A stretch of DNA of 23,219 nt from an uncultured Bacilli bacterium. Its GTDB lineage: Bacteria; Bacillota_I; Bacilli_A; RF39; UBA660. Both the position numbers and the translations under genes were made by a program. Where the stretch lies: assembly GCA_910586425.1 (NCBI GenBank), contig CAJUHL010000022.1, positions 1 through 23,219 on the forward strand. Direction: 5' to 3'. Below are positions 14,464 to 23,209 of the stretch, piece after piece. Position 1 is the stretch's first letter. The number at the start of each line of letters is the position of its first letter. Under the pieces are notes generated by a model. The model worked only from the letters and a program-made list of their open reading frames with translations. It did no database searches and was not told the origin of the DNA.

Positions 14464-15879
14464 ATGAAAAAGACGAAAATTATCACAACTATTGGACCAG
14501 CAAGTAAGGAAGAAGAAATCTTAAAAGGACTAATAATGAGTGGCATGAATGTAGCTCGTATTAATTTAACCCATGCCAGTCATGATTTTTGTAAAGATGT
14601 TATTACCAAAATTAGAAACTTAAACGAAACGCTACACACTCATGTTTCTATTATGTTAGATACCAAAGGACCAGACGTTACAGTTGGAAAATTTGAAAGT
14701 GGAAGTGCTTATTTAAATAATGGTGATAAAATTCGTATTTACATGAATTCAATTTTAGGAGATTCTACTAAATTTTCTGTTTCCTATCCCAGATTGATTC
14801 ATGATGTAAAAGTAAATGATACCATTAAAATAAACGATGGTTTGATTGAACTTACCATATTAGATAAAGGAATTGATTATTTGTTATGTGAAGTTGTAAC
14901 AGGTGGTTTTATAGAAGACAATAAAGGAATGAATGTCATTGGCATTAGATTAAATTTACCTTTTTTAAGTGAAGAAGACAAAGAGGACATTGCTTTTGCC
15001 CATGAAATGGATGTAGATTTTTTAGCGCTTACCCATGTTTCCAGTGCCGAAGATGTATTAGAGGTAAATGATGTACTGATTAATTTAGGAAATGATCATA
15101 TTGCCATTATTCCCAAAATTGAAAATGAAAGAGCAGTTGATGCGATTGATGAAATCATTGATATCAGTGATGGGGTCATGATTGCTCGTGGTGATTTGGG
15201 TGTAGATCTTCCATTCGAACGTGTTCCAGGAATTCAAAGAACCATCATCAATAAGTGTCATCGCACTGGTAAAGTCAGTATTGTAGCAACAGAAATGATG
15301 GCATCTATGGAGAATGCGGCCCGTCCAACACGTGCAGAAGTATCTGATGTAGCGAGCGCTGTTACAGATGGTGTGGATGCAGTTATGTTATCAGGTGAAA
15401 CAACCATTGGAAAATATCCAATTCAAACAGTAGATATTATGAGTAAAATTATTGAAACAGCCGAAGAAGATGTCAATTATTATGAATTGTTGGATAAAGC
15501 GATGCGCACAGAAAAACAGGATACAACAGGATCTATCGCATATAGTGTAGTAGAATGTGCAGGTAGACTCAAAGTCAATGCGATTGTTACTCCAACTATG
15601 AGTGGCTATACTGCCAGAAAGATTAGTCGCTTTCATCCTTCCTGTCCTATTCTTGCCATTAGCCCTGATGAAAAGACGGTAAGAAATTTGACTATTTATT
15701 ATGGAATTTATCCAGAAACAATCAAACCAATCAAAACTTTTGATGAAATGATGGAGCGGGCTAAAACGAGTGCAAAAGCAATTACAAATGCTCAATTAGG
15801 AGAACGAATCATTATTACTGGAGGATATCCATTCAAAGAAGTGAAACATACCAATTTTATGAAAATTGAAGATTTATAA
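14464..15879 (+). CDS. pyk: Pyruvate kinase
   Basis: Last ATP-forming step of glycolysis (phosphoenolpyruvate plus ADP to pyruvate plus ATP); 471 residues, normal length. Motifs: K-I-I-T-T-I-G-P-A-S (5-14); A-R-I-N-L-T-H (31-37, Arg32); L-D-T-K-G-P (65-70); the proton-donor-type Lys218 in I-I-P-K-I-E-N; metal ligands Glu220 and Asp244 in A-R-G-D-L-G; A-T-E-M-M (275-279); P-T-R-A-E-V-S-D-V-A (288-297); S-G-E-T-T. The C-terminal domain (about 345-471) is present. Several usually fixed positions differ: N-F-S-H is N-L-T-H, G-P-E-I-R is G-P-D-V-T, and A-S-F-V is L-T-H-V. It is a somewhat divergent pyruvate kinase and may not be the only one in the genome. The start follows AGGTGAG; the GH31 gene follows after 17 bases. 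Confidence 0.93.
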   Translation: MKKTKIITTIGPASKEEEILKGLIMSGMNVARINLTHASHDFCKDVITKIRNLNETLHTHVSIMLDTKGPDVTVGKFESGSAYLNNGDKIRIYMNSILGDSTKFSVSYPRLIHDVKVNDTIKINDGLIELTILDKGIDYLLCEVVTGGFIEDNKGMNVIGIRLNLPFLSEEDKEDIAFAHEMDVDFLALTHVSSAEDVLEVNDVLINLGNDHIAIIPKIENERAVDAIDEIIDISDGVMIARGDLGVDLPFERVPGIQRTIINKCHRTGKVSIVATEMMASMENAARPTRAEVSDVASAVTDGVDAVMLSGETTIGKYPIQTVDIMSKIIETAEEDVNYYELLDKAMRTEKQDTTGSIAYSVVECAGRLKVNAIVTPTMSGYTARKISRFHPSCPILAISPDEKTVRNLTIYYGIYPETIKPIKTFDEMMERAKTSAKAITNAQLGERIIITGGYPFKEVKHTNFMKIEDL

Positions 15880-15896
15880 GAAAAGGGGTGGTCTGT

Positions 15897-18302
15897 GTGT
15901 ACAATCTAGGGACGCAGTTTGTATTTGATAATACACTTGCCAAGGCGAATTCAGAAAATGTAATTCAAGGGAAATATTATCGATTTACAATTTTAAGCGA
16001 ACGCGTGATTCGCATGGAATATAACAAAGAAGGGTTATTTGAAGATCGACCATCTACTTTGATTTGGTACCGTAATATGGCTCCTGTTTCATTTACCAAA
16101 AAAGAAACAGAACGTGTTTTAGAAATTACAACAAAGTATTTTCATCTTCGTTACGTGAAGGAAAAACCATTTGATGGGGGAAGATTAAATGCGATGTCTA
16201 ATTTAAGGGTAGATTTATTAAATTCAGATCGTATTTGGTACTATAATCATCCAGAAGTTCGAAATTATGGGGCATCAGGGATGTCTTTCGATGCTTATGA
16301 TAAAAAAATGAAGTTAAAAAAAGGATTATATTCAACGGATGGCTTTGCGACGATTGATGACGCTGAACATATGGTTTTCACAGAAAATGGATTACTAGAA
16401 GAAAGAAGTATCAAGGGAATTGATCTTTACTTATTTTTGTATTTAAAAGATTTTAGCTATTGTTTACAAGATTATTTTGCACTCACAGGCCAGCCTGCTT
16501 TATTGCCCCGTTATGCTTTGGGTAACTGGTGGGGAAAAGAAGCAACTTACAATGATGTTACATTAGCAGATCTCATTTCCAAATTCAAAGACAAAGGGAT
16601 TCCTTTATCCGTGGTTATGTTAAATCCATCATGGCATTTACAAGAATATAATGGAAAAAATCATAAATCTGGGTTTACATGGAACAATCATTATTTTCCC
16701 AATCCTGCAACAACAATTGACTTTTTACATCATAATGGGGTTCGTTTGGGTTTGAATGTACAACCATTACATGGTTTTCTTCCTTATGAAGAAAAATATG
16801 AAAAAATAAAAGAATATATTCAACCAGATAAAAATGGAATCATCCCTTTTCATGTGTTAGATCCAGAAACTTTAGATTTATATTTAAAATTATGTATTCA
16901 TCCATTAGATGAAATGGGAGTTGATTTCTATTTTATAGATGAAATACCAGCCAACCCAATGGAATTATGGGTGTTAAATCATTACCATTATCGTGATATG
17001 CAAAGGGATTATAAAAGAAGAGCTATGATTTGTACTAGAAATGCTATGGTTGCACCACATCGCTATCCTATTTTATATTCAGGTAAGAGTGTGGTCAGTT
17101 GGGATACCTTAAGAATGATACCTTTTTATAATGGAAATGCCACAAATATCGGTATTAGTTATTGGAGTCATGATATTGGTGGGTACTATAATGGGGTAGA
17201 AGATAGTGAATTGTATATTCGATATGTTCAACTGGGTGTATTTAGTCCTATTTTCAAGCTAGGTAGTGAAGATGGCAAATACTATAAAAGAGAACCGTGG
17301 CGTTGGGATTATAAAACGTATAAAATTGTCAAAGATTATATGAATCTACGTCATCGTCTGCTTCCTTATATTTATACTGAAGCGTATAAGTATCATAAAT
17401 TTGGCACGCCATTGATTACACCTATTTATTATAAATTTCCAGAAATGTATGATGATGTTAATTATCGTAATGGATATTATTTTGGAAGTGAATTATTTGT
17501 TTGTCCTATAATCAACAAAAAGGAAATGATTATGAATCGTGTCATCCACAAATTCTTTTTACCATCAGGCGTATGGTACGATTATGTGACAGGAAAAAAA
17601 TTTCCTGGTGGAAAAAAATATCTTTCATTCTTTAAGGATGAAGATTATCCAGTATTTGCCAAAGCTGGTTCTATCATTGTATTAGGAGATCATGAAAACA
17701 TCAATGATACGACTCCACCAGAGAAAATGGAAATTCAAATTTTTCCTGGTAGAAGTAATTCTTATAATCTATATGAAGATGATGGTGTAAGTGAATTGTA
17801 TCAGAAACAATACTATCTAATTACCAATATAGATTATAATTACATGCCAAATAATTATACAGTCATTATGCGCCCAATTGAAGGAAAAACAGGAATCGTG
17901 CCAGAATATCGTGATTATAAATTTGTATTCCGTAATACCAAAGAAGCAGAAGATGTGATTGTATATTTTAATGATCAAAAAATCGAGGCCAATTCTTATA
18001 TCGAAGATACGAATTTTATTGTAGAAGTCAACCATGTGTCAACTTTAGGACAATTGACTTTAAACTGTAAAGGACGAGATATTGAAATAGATGCAGTACG
18101 TATCATCAACGATGACATTGAGTCCATTATTTCTGATTTGCCAATTGAAACCAAGATGAAAAGCATGATAGATGCAGTTATGTTTAGCAATCAGTCAATT
18201 AAAAAGAAACGCATTGGTATTCGTAAATTAAATAATAAAAAATTAGAAAAAAAATATATTAAGTTATTTCTAAAATTATTGGATTATATCAAAGAGGTAT
18301 AA
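15897..18302 (+). CDS. Glycoside hydrolase family 31 alpha-glucosidase
   Basis: An 801-residue intracellular (no signal peptide) alpha-glycosidase of GH31, probably releasing glucose from malto- or isomalto-oligosaccharides; exact specificity unknown. An N-terminal beta domain (1-190) leads to the (beta/alpha)8 barrel beginning L-P-R-Y-A-L-G-N-W-W. Nucleophile candidate is Asp348 in Y-F-I-D-E-I, and the acid/base Asp426 lies in Y-W-S-H-D-I-G-G. R-E-P-W-R-W-D and R-H-R-L-L-P-Y-I-Y-T-E-A follow, then two beta domains and a charged tail. The start chosen is GTG 15897, eight bases after AAAAGGGG. An in-frame GTG at 15888 overlaps that site and is rejected. It probably shares a transcript with pyruvate kinase, linking sugar release to glycolysis. 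Confidence 0.9.
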   Translation: MYNLGTQFVFDNTLAKANSENVIQGKYYRFTILSERVIRMEYNKEGLFEDRPSTLIWYRNMAPVSFTKKETERVLEITTKYFHLRYVKEKPFDGGRLNAMSNLRVDLLNSDRIWYYNHPEVRNYGASGMSFDAYDKKMKLKKGLYSTDGFATIDDAEHMVFTENGLLEERSIKGIDLYLFLYLKDFSYCLQDYFALTGQPALLPRYALGNWWGKEATYNDVTLADLISKFKDKGIPLSVVMLNPSWHLQEYNGKNHKSGFTWNNHYFPNPATTIDFLHHNGVRLGLNVQPLHGFLPYEEKYEKIKEYIQPDKNGIIPFHVLDPETLDLYLKLCIHPLDEMGVDFYFIDEIPANPMELWVLNHYHYRDMQRDYKRRAMICTRNAMVAPHRYPILYSGKSVVSWDTLRMIPFYNGNATNIGISYWSHDIGGYYNGVEDSELYIRYVQLGVFSPIFKLGSEDGKYYKREPWRWDYKTYKIVKDYMNLRHRLLPYIYTEAYKYHKFGTPLITPIYYKFPEMYDDVNYRNGYYFGSELFVCPIINKKEMIMNRVIHKFFLPSGVWYDYVTGKKFPGGKKYLSFFKDEDYPVFAKAGSIIVLGDHENINDTTPPEKMEIQIFPGRSNSYNLYEDDGVSELYQKQYYLITNIDYNYMPNNYTVIMRPIEGKTGIVPEYRDYKFVFRNTKEAEDVIVYFNDQKIEANSYIEDTNFIVEVNHVSTLGQLTLNCKGRDIEIDAVRIINDDIESIISDLPIETKMKSMIDAVMFSNQSIKKKRIGIRKLNNKKLEKKYIKLFLKLLDYIKEV

Positions 18303-18563
18303 TAATATCTTTTCACTGTACTTCAGATGCGATAAAAGAAAAAAAGAGATCAGTATTACAAAAATAGTATTAAAAAAATCCAATGGAATATAAACAGTTT
18401 AAGAAAAGATGCGCTATAAAGGGTTTTAAAGGAACTATTTATCAAGGCTTATTGGAAATTCTGTGGGTAAATGGATAGTGCTTCAAAGTGGGTATGTTGG
18501 AATAACACTGGTTTCTATGTCAAATTTAGCAGTAAAAAATATACAATTTCGATATAAAATGAG
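18303..18563 (+). other. Intergenic region with possible decayed coding sequence
   Basis: A 260-base gap before the T-box promoter. One frame from ATG 18471 to TAA 18555-18557 gives 28 residues with a protein-like make-up (K-W-V-C-W-N-N-T-G-F-Y-V-K-F) and no good ribosome site. A neighbouring frame is also open. It may be the tail of a lost gene; I cannot name it. No terminator with a clear T-run for the GH31 gene was found. Confidence 0.3.
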
Positions 18564-18592
18564 TTGCAATTGCAATTAATTTATACTATACT
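18564..18592 (+). promoter_or_regulatory. Promoter of the T-box/leuS operon
   Basis: TTGCAA (18564-18569), 17 bases, TATACT (18587-18592). The transcript would begin near 18599, at the start of the T-box leader. Confidence 0.7.
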
Positions 18593-18598
18593 AATAAT

Positions 18599-18802
18599 AG
18601 TAAAAACGAAGAAAAAGAGTAGTAATTTTGAAAAATCATTGTAGAGACAAAGTGGTGGGTGAAAACTTTGGGTAATTCAAAATGAACTTGCTTTGGAGTT
18701 CCGAAAGGCGTAAATATGCGTTAAATATAAGAGAGCATAAAGTATTATGAATTAAGGTGGTACCGCGGTCAAAACCGTCCTTAACCCATAATGCTTTTTT
18801 GT
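18599..18802 (+). promoter_or_regulatory. T-box leader (leucine-specific) with terminator/antiterminator
   Basis: A tRNA-sensing riboswitch that allows transcription when uncharged tRNA binds. The conserved T-box AAGGTGGTACCGCGG is at 18754-18768. The terminator stem pairs TTAAGG with CCTTAA, ATTATG with CATAAT and CGGT with ACCG, ending in six T (18795-18800). In Stem I the specifier site after GAA is CTT (18687-18689), a leucine codon, matching the downstream leuS. CTT is less usual than CTC in such leaders and needs either a G34 wobble or an A34 tRNA. Confidence 0.9.
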
Positions 18803-18817
18803 GTAACGAGGTGGATT

Positions 18818-19174
18818 ATGAGAGATGTTATATTTTATGGAATTGTTTTTTTCACTCTATACTTTAGCTATGTACTATTTGTAATTATTCGAAAAAAGAA
18901 ATTGGAAAAATTTAAGAATAATACATATGTCAAATATCTAGAGAATGTGTATCATTTAGATATGAATACAATTCCTATAAAAGTGCTTGCGCATGTCATT
19001 GCCTTTGCCAATGCGATGATTATTACTGCAACTTTGTGTGCTATTAGTATTACAGCGAATCTGTTATTTAAAATGCTACTTGCCACTGCTATTTTAATTC
19101 CATTTCAGTTATTGGTATACCACATAATTGGAAAAATAATGCAAATGAAGCAAAAAAGAAAGGAAGAAGAATGA
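18818..19174 (+). CDS. Small membrane protein coupled to leuS, 118 aa
   Basis: Unknown function. The start chosen is ATG 18818 behind GAGGTGG. An earlier in-frame ATG (18791) lies inside the T-box terminator and is unlikely. Three hydrophobic segments (about 4-24, 57-80 and 83-103) and basic flanks (R-K-K-K-L-E-K-F-K after the first) suggest a small integral membrane protein with a charged C-terminus ending in K-Q-K-R-K-E-E-E. Its TGA stop overlaps the leuS ATG, so the two are translationally coupled and both lie under the leucine T-box. That placement suggests a role tied to leucine status, such as a transporter accessory, but no family is recognised. Confidence 0.85.
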   Translation: MRDVIFYGIVFFTLYFSYVLFVIIRKKKLEKFKNNTYVKYLENVYHLDMNTIPIKVLAHVIAFANAMIITATLCAISITANLLFKMLLATAILIPFQLLVYHIIGKIMQMKQKRKEEE

Positions 19175-21990
19175 TGTATAATTTTAAAGAAAAAGAACAA
19201 AAATGGCAAAAATTTTGGGAGGAAAATCAAACCTTTCAAACAGATGTATGGGATTTTTCTAGACCCAAATATTACGCGTTAGATATGTTTCCTTATCCAT
19301 CAGGTGTAGGACTTCATGCAGGACATCCAGAGGGATATACGGCAACAGATATTATAACTCGTATGAAAAAAATGCAGGGGTATAATGTGCTGCATCCAAT
19401 GGGATGGGATGCCTTTGGTTTACCTGCTGAACAATATGCAATTACAACAGGAAATCATCCAGAACAGTTTACCAATGAAAATATTCAAACATTTAAAAAG
19501 CAGCTAAAATCTTTAGGATTTGCTTATGATTGGAAAAGAGAAATCGCAACTACAGATCCTTCTTATTATAAGTGGACACAATGGATTTTTAAACAACTTT
19601 ATCTAGATGGATATGCAAAATATGTTGATATGCCTGTAAATTGGTGTGAGGAACTTGGAACAGTTTTATCCAATGATGAAGTCATTGATGGGAAAAGTGA
19701 ACGTGGGGGATATCCAGTGGTTCGTAAAAACATGAAACAATGGGTAATGGATATTCCAGCATATGCTGAAAAATTATTGAATCATTTAGAAGAATTGGAC
19801 TGGCCAGAATCGACTAAAGAAATTCAAAGAAATTGGATTGGTAAATCAGAAGGTGCTTTGGTCGACTTTAAAGTGGCGAACACAAATCAAAGCTTTACTG
19901 TTTTTACAACAAGATGCGATACTCTATTTGGTGCAACTTACTGTGTTTTAGCCCCAGAACATTTAATTGTAGACGATATTACCACGAAAGAGCAAAAAGC
20001 AGTAGTAGAATCATACAAGAAAGTGTGTGCGACCAAATCGGAATTAGAACGAACAGAACTGAACAAAGAAAAAACGGGTGTATTTACAGGTGCCTATGCC
20101 ATTAATCCTGTTACGAATGAAGAAATTCCAATTTGGATATCTGATTATGTACTTGCGACTTATGGAACAGGCGCTATTATGGCTGTTCCAGCACATGATG
20201 AAAGAGACTATGAATTTGCCCAAAAATTCAATCTTCCAATTATCCAAGTACTAGAAGAGGAAACTGGAGAGGCAAAAGAAAATGAATGCAAAAAAAATAG
20301 CATTGTTGCAGTGGTATATGACAAGGAAAAAAATCAATATTTAACCATTAATTGGCATCAAAATGGAGGACGATTATTCATTGGTGGTTCCATTCAAGAG
20401 GGAGAAACACCAAAGGAATGTGCCATTCGCGAAATCAAAGAAGAAACAGGATATACCGATATTGAGCTTGTAAAAGAAACATTTAAAGTCAGACATCATT
20501 ATTATGCATATAACAAGGACAAATATTTTCAAATCGAATGTACAGGTTTCTTGTTTGAATTAAAGACCCATCATAAAGAAAACCAAAATTTAGATGCGGA
20601 TGAAGCATTTGATGTTGAATGGGTATCTTTAGAAACGGTTGAACAAGAGATAAAAGATGCATTGCATTTAAAAATATTGGAATATATTCAATCGGGATGT
20701 GCAATGGTAGGGGATGGAATTCATATCCATTCTGAATTCTTAAATGGTCTCAATAAAGAAGATGCGATTTCAACTATGATTGCTTGGTTAGAAGAACATC
20801 ATGTTGGAAAAAAACAAATTAATTATCGGTTAAGAGAATGGATTTTTGCGCGTCAGCGTTATTGGGGAGAACCTGTTCCCATTATACATATGGAAGATGG
20901 AACAGACCTTGTATTAGAGGATTCACAATTGCCTCTTATTTTACCAAAAATGGATGACTATAAGGGCAGAAATGGGGCAGCACCATTAGAGAATGCCGAA
21001 GATTGGAAACAAGTTGAAATAGATGGAATCAAAGGAATAAGGGAAACCTCTACTATGCCAGGAAGTGCTGCTTCTAGCTGGTATTTCTTAAGATATATTG
21101 ATCCAGAGAATGAAAATCAAATTGCAGACCCAGAACTTTTAAAACATTGGTTACCAGTCGATTTATATGTAGGTGGCCCAGAACATGCTGTTGGACATTT
21201 ATTATATTCTAGATTTTGGAATGAATATTTGTATGATAAAGGGATCGTTCCAGTCAGGGAACCATTTCAAAAATTGGTACATCAAGGAATGATTTTAGGT
21301 GCGAACGGAATTAAAATGGGAAAACGATATCCTGAATATGTAGTAAATCCAACAGATGTCGTAGAAAGTCATGGGGCAGATGCCCTCCGTTTATACGAGA
21401 TGTTTATGGGACCACTTCAAGCAGATAAGCCTTGGAGTCAGACAGGTTTAGATGGCTCTAAAAAATTTTTGGATAGGGTTTATCGTGTTTTTGAAGAAGG
21501 AAAAATGATAGAAACCTCTACACCTGAATTAGAAAAAATTTATCATCAAACGGTGAAGAAAGTAACCACTGATTATGAAACTTTAAATTTTAATACAGCA
21601 ATTAGTCAGATGATGATTTTTATCAATGCTGTATACAAAGAAGATAAGATTTCAAAGGAATATGCTGAAGGATTCATTCAGCTTTTAAATCCTGTCTGTC
21701 CACATATAACAGAAGAAATTTGGCATACCTTTTTGGGACATAATGATACCATAGCGATATCTGTATGGCCAACTTACGAAGAATCTAAAACAGTAGAAGA
21801 TACATATGAAATGATTGTACAAGTCAATGGAAAAGTAAGAGGAAAGATTGAAGTATCGACTAATACTAGCAAAGAAGAGATGGAAATACTTGCAAAAGAT
21901 ATTCCAAATGTAAAAAGCCATATTGAGGGTAAGGATATTGTAAAGGTGATTACAGTACCTAAAAAATTGGTCAATATTGTTGTTAAATGA
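19171..21990 (+). CDS. leuS: Leucyl-tRNA synthetase with a NUDIX domain inserted in the editing domain
   Basis: Charges tRNA-Leu with leucine. Class I core: HIGH motif H-A-G-H (49-52), CP1 editing domain from about 225, C-x-x-x-W-A-x-R-type region [14 protein letters not shown] (553-566), and K-M-G-K-R (715-719) in place of KMSKS. The anticodon-binding domain and the C-terminal V-N-G-K-V-R-G-K-I domain follow. Editing residues remain: T-T-R-C-D-T-L (246-252) and Asp346 in H-D-E-R-D-Y. At 939 residues it is about 135 longer than the usual 800-810. The excess is one block at about 370-508 with a complete Nudix box. Editing-domain sequence ([14 protein letters not shown]) resumes in frame after it. 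Starts ATG 19171 or 19174 both follow GGAAGAAG. Confidence 0.96.
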   Translation: MMYNFKEKEQKWQKFWEENQTFQTDVWDFSRPKYYALDMFPYPSGVGLHAGHPEGYTATDIITRMKKMQGYNVLHPMGWDAFGLPAEQYAITTGNHPEQFTNENIQTFKKQLKSLGFAYDWKREIATTDPSYYKWTQWIFKQLYLDGYAKYVDMPVNWCEELGTVLSNDEVIDGKSERGGYPVVRKNMKQWVMDIPAYAEKLLNHLEELDWPESTKEIQRNWIGKSEGALVDFKVANTNQSFTVFTTRCDTLFGATYCVLAPEHLIVDDITTKEQKAVVESYKKVCATKSELERTELNKEKTGVFTGAYAINPVTNEEIPIWISDYVLATYGTGAIMAVPAHDERDYEFAQKFNLPIIQVLEEETGEAKENECKKNSIVAVVYDKEKNQYLTINWHQNGGRLFIGGSIQEGETPKECAIREIKEETGYTDIELVKETFKVRHHYYAYNKDKYFQIECTGFLFELKTHHKENQNLDADEAFDVEWVSLETVEQEIKDALHLKILEYIQSGCAMVGDGIHIHSEFLNGLNKEDAISTMIAWLEEHHVGKKQINYRLREWIFARQRYWGEPVPIIHMEDGTDLVLEDSQLPLILPKMDDYKGRNGAAPLENAEDWKQVEIDGIKGIRETSTMPGSAASSWYFLRYIDPENENQIADPELLKHWLPVDLYVGGPEHAVGHLLYSRFWNEYLYDKGIVPVREPFQKLVHQGMILGANGIKMGKRYPEYVVNPTDVVESHGADALRLYEMFMGPLQADKPWSQTGLDGSKKFLDRVYRVFEEGKMIETSTPELEKIYHQTVKKVTTDYETLNFNTAISQMMIFINAVYKEDKISKEYAEGFIQLLNPVCPHITEEIWHTFLGHNDTIAISVWPTYEESKTVEDTYEMIVQVNGKVRGKIEVSTNTSKEEMEILAKDIPNVKSHIEGKDIVKVITVPKKLVNIVVK
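20278..20694 (+). other. NUDIX domain inserted in LeuRS (residues about 370-508)
   Basis: The insert begins after E-E-E-T-G-E-A of the editing domain with [11 protein letters not shown], a standard Nudix first strand. The box runs from Gly406: G-x5-E412-x7-R420-E421-I-x-E424-E425-x-G427-Y428, with no substitution at a consensus position. Later strands ([20 protein letters not shown]) and a final helix (K-I-L-E-Y-I-Q-S-G) complete the fold. All catalytic glutamates are kept, so it may be an active hydrolase. Reading frame and base composition match the flanking leuS sequence, so it looks long resident. Confidence 0.92.
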
Positions 21991-22000
21991 GATTTAAAAT

Positions 22001-22082
22001 ATTACTATGAAAAAAATCATAGTATAGTTTACAAGTAGAAAAAAGGATATTTGTGCATTGTAAACGGGGGTAAGCCATCTTT
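22001..22082. repeat. Long direct repeat, copy 1 (G5 tract)
   Basis: Shares most bases with 23118-23209: a segment around TCATAGTATAGTTTACAAGT, then an A-rich stretch, TTGTAAAC, a G-tract and TTTTTAGTGGTTG-like bases. GTTTACAA and TTGTAAAC within it form an 8-bp inverted repeat. At its left edge ACTATGA (22004-22010) and TCATAGT (22017-22023) form a hairpin that may help end the leuS transcript. The G-tract here is five G (22066-22070). Confidence 0.75.
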
Positions 22083-22085
22083 TAG

Positions 22086-22184
22086 TGGTTGGATGAAGAA
22101 GGTGGATTATGGTATTTTGCCTTAACTGGTGAATCTTCTGGAAGGTGGCCTTCAGAAACTTCCCGTTTTATTAAAGCTAATTAA
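22086..22184 (+). pseudogene. Decayed 3' end of a gene after repeat copy 1
   Basis: A 32-codon open stretch ending in TAA reads W-L-D-E-E-G-G-L-W-Y-F-A-L-T-G-E-S-S-G-R and then W-P-S-E-T-S-R-F-I-K-A-N. Its composition is that of a folded secreted or fibre protein end. There is no start codon or ribosome site, and a TAG precedes it in frame. The upstream frame K-P-S-F-S-G-W (in the repeat) would join it after a frameshift, so it appears to be the broken end of an earlier gene of the locus. Confidence 0.5.
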
Positions 22185-22213
22185 GTAGAATTAACCATGA
22201 TAATATAAATTTT

Positions 22214-22237
22214 GGAATCCTAATGGGCTTCCTTTTT
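22214..22237 (+). terminator. Terminator after the decayed gene end
   Basis: GGAATCC (22214-22220) pairs with GGGCTTCC (22225-22232) with a small bulge, followed by five T (22233-22237). Confidence 0.55.
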
Positions 22238-22259
22238 AATATATTAATTTTAAAAGTGA

Positions 22260-22288
22260 TTGCCAAAAAAAACTTTTTTTGATATGAT
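22260..22288 (+). promoter_or_regulatory. Promoter of the pilin-like gene, spacer made of A- and T-tracts
   Basis: TTGCCA (22260-22265), a 17-base spacer, TATGAT (22283-22288). The spacer is almost entirely two homopolymers: A to position 22272 (eight A counting the last base of the -35), one C, then seven T (22274-22280). Slippage in either tract would change the spacer length and promoter strength. Confidence 0.65.
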
Positions 22289-22369
22289 AACTACAGTAGA
22301 CTATTAAGTAGTAGGAAAATCATTCAATGACAAAGGCATATTTTACTTATAGAAAAGGGGAATATAACA

Positions 22370-23062
22370 ATGAAAAAAGGATTTGCGACGAGTGCGATAC
22401 TCTATACTATATTATTATTATTTTTAGTACTTATGGTTGGGATACTCAATAATTTACAAAATAAAAAATCAATATTGGATGGGCTAAAAGCGGATACTGT
22501 AAATGCATTAGAAAAAGATACAGTATTAGATGGCATTTTAAACCAAATAGCAATCATAAATAGTAAAATTAACCAGTTTGAAACACAGATAGGAACAACA
22601 GACATTAGTAATATAGGAGATGGAACTATTACGGGTGCTATTTCCCATTTAAACAACAATCTATTTCCATCACTTAAAAATCAAAGGTGCATATTATGGG
22701 ATACAGTTCAAGGAACAGGCGTAAATGAATATAGTTGTATTTCATTCCAATTGTTGACCTCTTCTGAAAATACCGATATATATCTTATAAACGGTCATAT
22801 GCGAGTTGCAAAAAGTGGTGAATATAGCTTTAGTAAGGGAGGATTAGCCAAATATTCTGAAATAATTTCTTCAAACGTAGTAGTAACACCATCTAATATA
22901 CTGAATCATGACTCGACCAGTAGAATTAATGCATTTACTTATATGAGAGGAAGTTATCATGAAGATGGGACATTAGACATAACTGGGTGGTATGCTAATA
23001 TGACAGGAGATCAGACTGCTCAAATTGAGTTTACAGGCTTTGTGGTTGTAGGCAAAAAGTAA
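22370..23062 (+). CDS. Pilin-like surface protein with phage-fibre-like middle
   Basis: A 230-residue exported protein starting after AAAAGGGG. The first residues, K-K-G-F-A-T-S-A followed by about 18 hydrophobic residues (to position 25), resemble a type IV prepilin leader, cleaved between Gly and Phe. The usual Glu at mature position 5 is Ala. A coiled-coil stretch (about 28-72) leads to I-G-T-T-D-I-S-N-I-G-D-G-T-I-T-G-A-I (73-90), a linker style common in phage tail and fibre proteins. A beta-rich C-terminal domain follows (about 105-230). The frame stops just after a five-A tract (23054-23058). One more A would extend it by 13 codons (V-N-G-T-I-E-V-Q-S-F-Y-V-G) to TGA 23098-23100. No pilus assembly gene is in the window, so the pilin assignment rests on the leader alone. 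Confidence 0.75.
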   Translation: MKKGFATSAILYTILLLFLVLMVGILNNLQNKKSILDGLKADTVNALEKDTVLDGILNQIAIINSKINQFETQIGTTDISNIGDGTITGAISHLNNNLFPSLKNQRCILWDTVQGTGVNEYSCISFQLLTSSENTDIYLINGHMRVAKSGEYSFSKGGLAKYSEIISSNVVVTPSNILNHDSTSRINAFTYMRGSYHEDGTLDITGWYANMTGDQTAQIEFTGFVVVGKK

Positions 23063-23117
23063 ATGGAACGATTGAAGTACAATCTTTCTATGTAGGATGA
23101 AAACGTGAAGAAAAGAT

Positions 23118-23209
23118 TACAATGAAAAAGAATCATAGTATAGTTTACAAGTAGAAAAATGAATGTTTGCGAATTGTAAACGGGGGGGGGGTAATACCCT
23201 CTTTTTAGT
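23118..23209. repeat. Long direct repeat, copy 2 (G10 tract)
   Basis: Second copy of the 22001-22082 repeat, lying after the pilin-like gene as copy 1 lies after leuS. Its G-tract has ten G (23182-23191) against five in copy 1. The window ends ten bases later, so what follows cannot be seen. Confidence 0.75.

Noticed and set aside
15888..15896. GTG 15888 as the start of the GH31 gene.
   Set aside because: It overlaps the AAAAGGGG binding site; GTG 15897 has a proper eight-base spacing.
20278..20694. The Nudix segment considered as a separate gene or an assembly join inside leuS.
   Set aside because: The frame is continuous on both sides, the LeuRS sequence resumes exactly in register, and no start or stop codon or ribosome site marks a separate gene.
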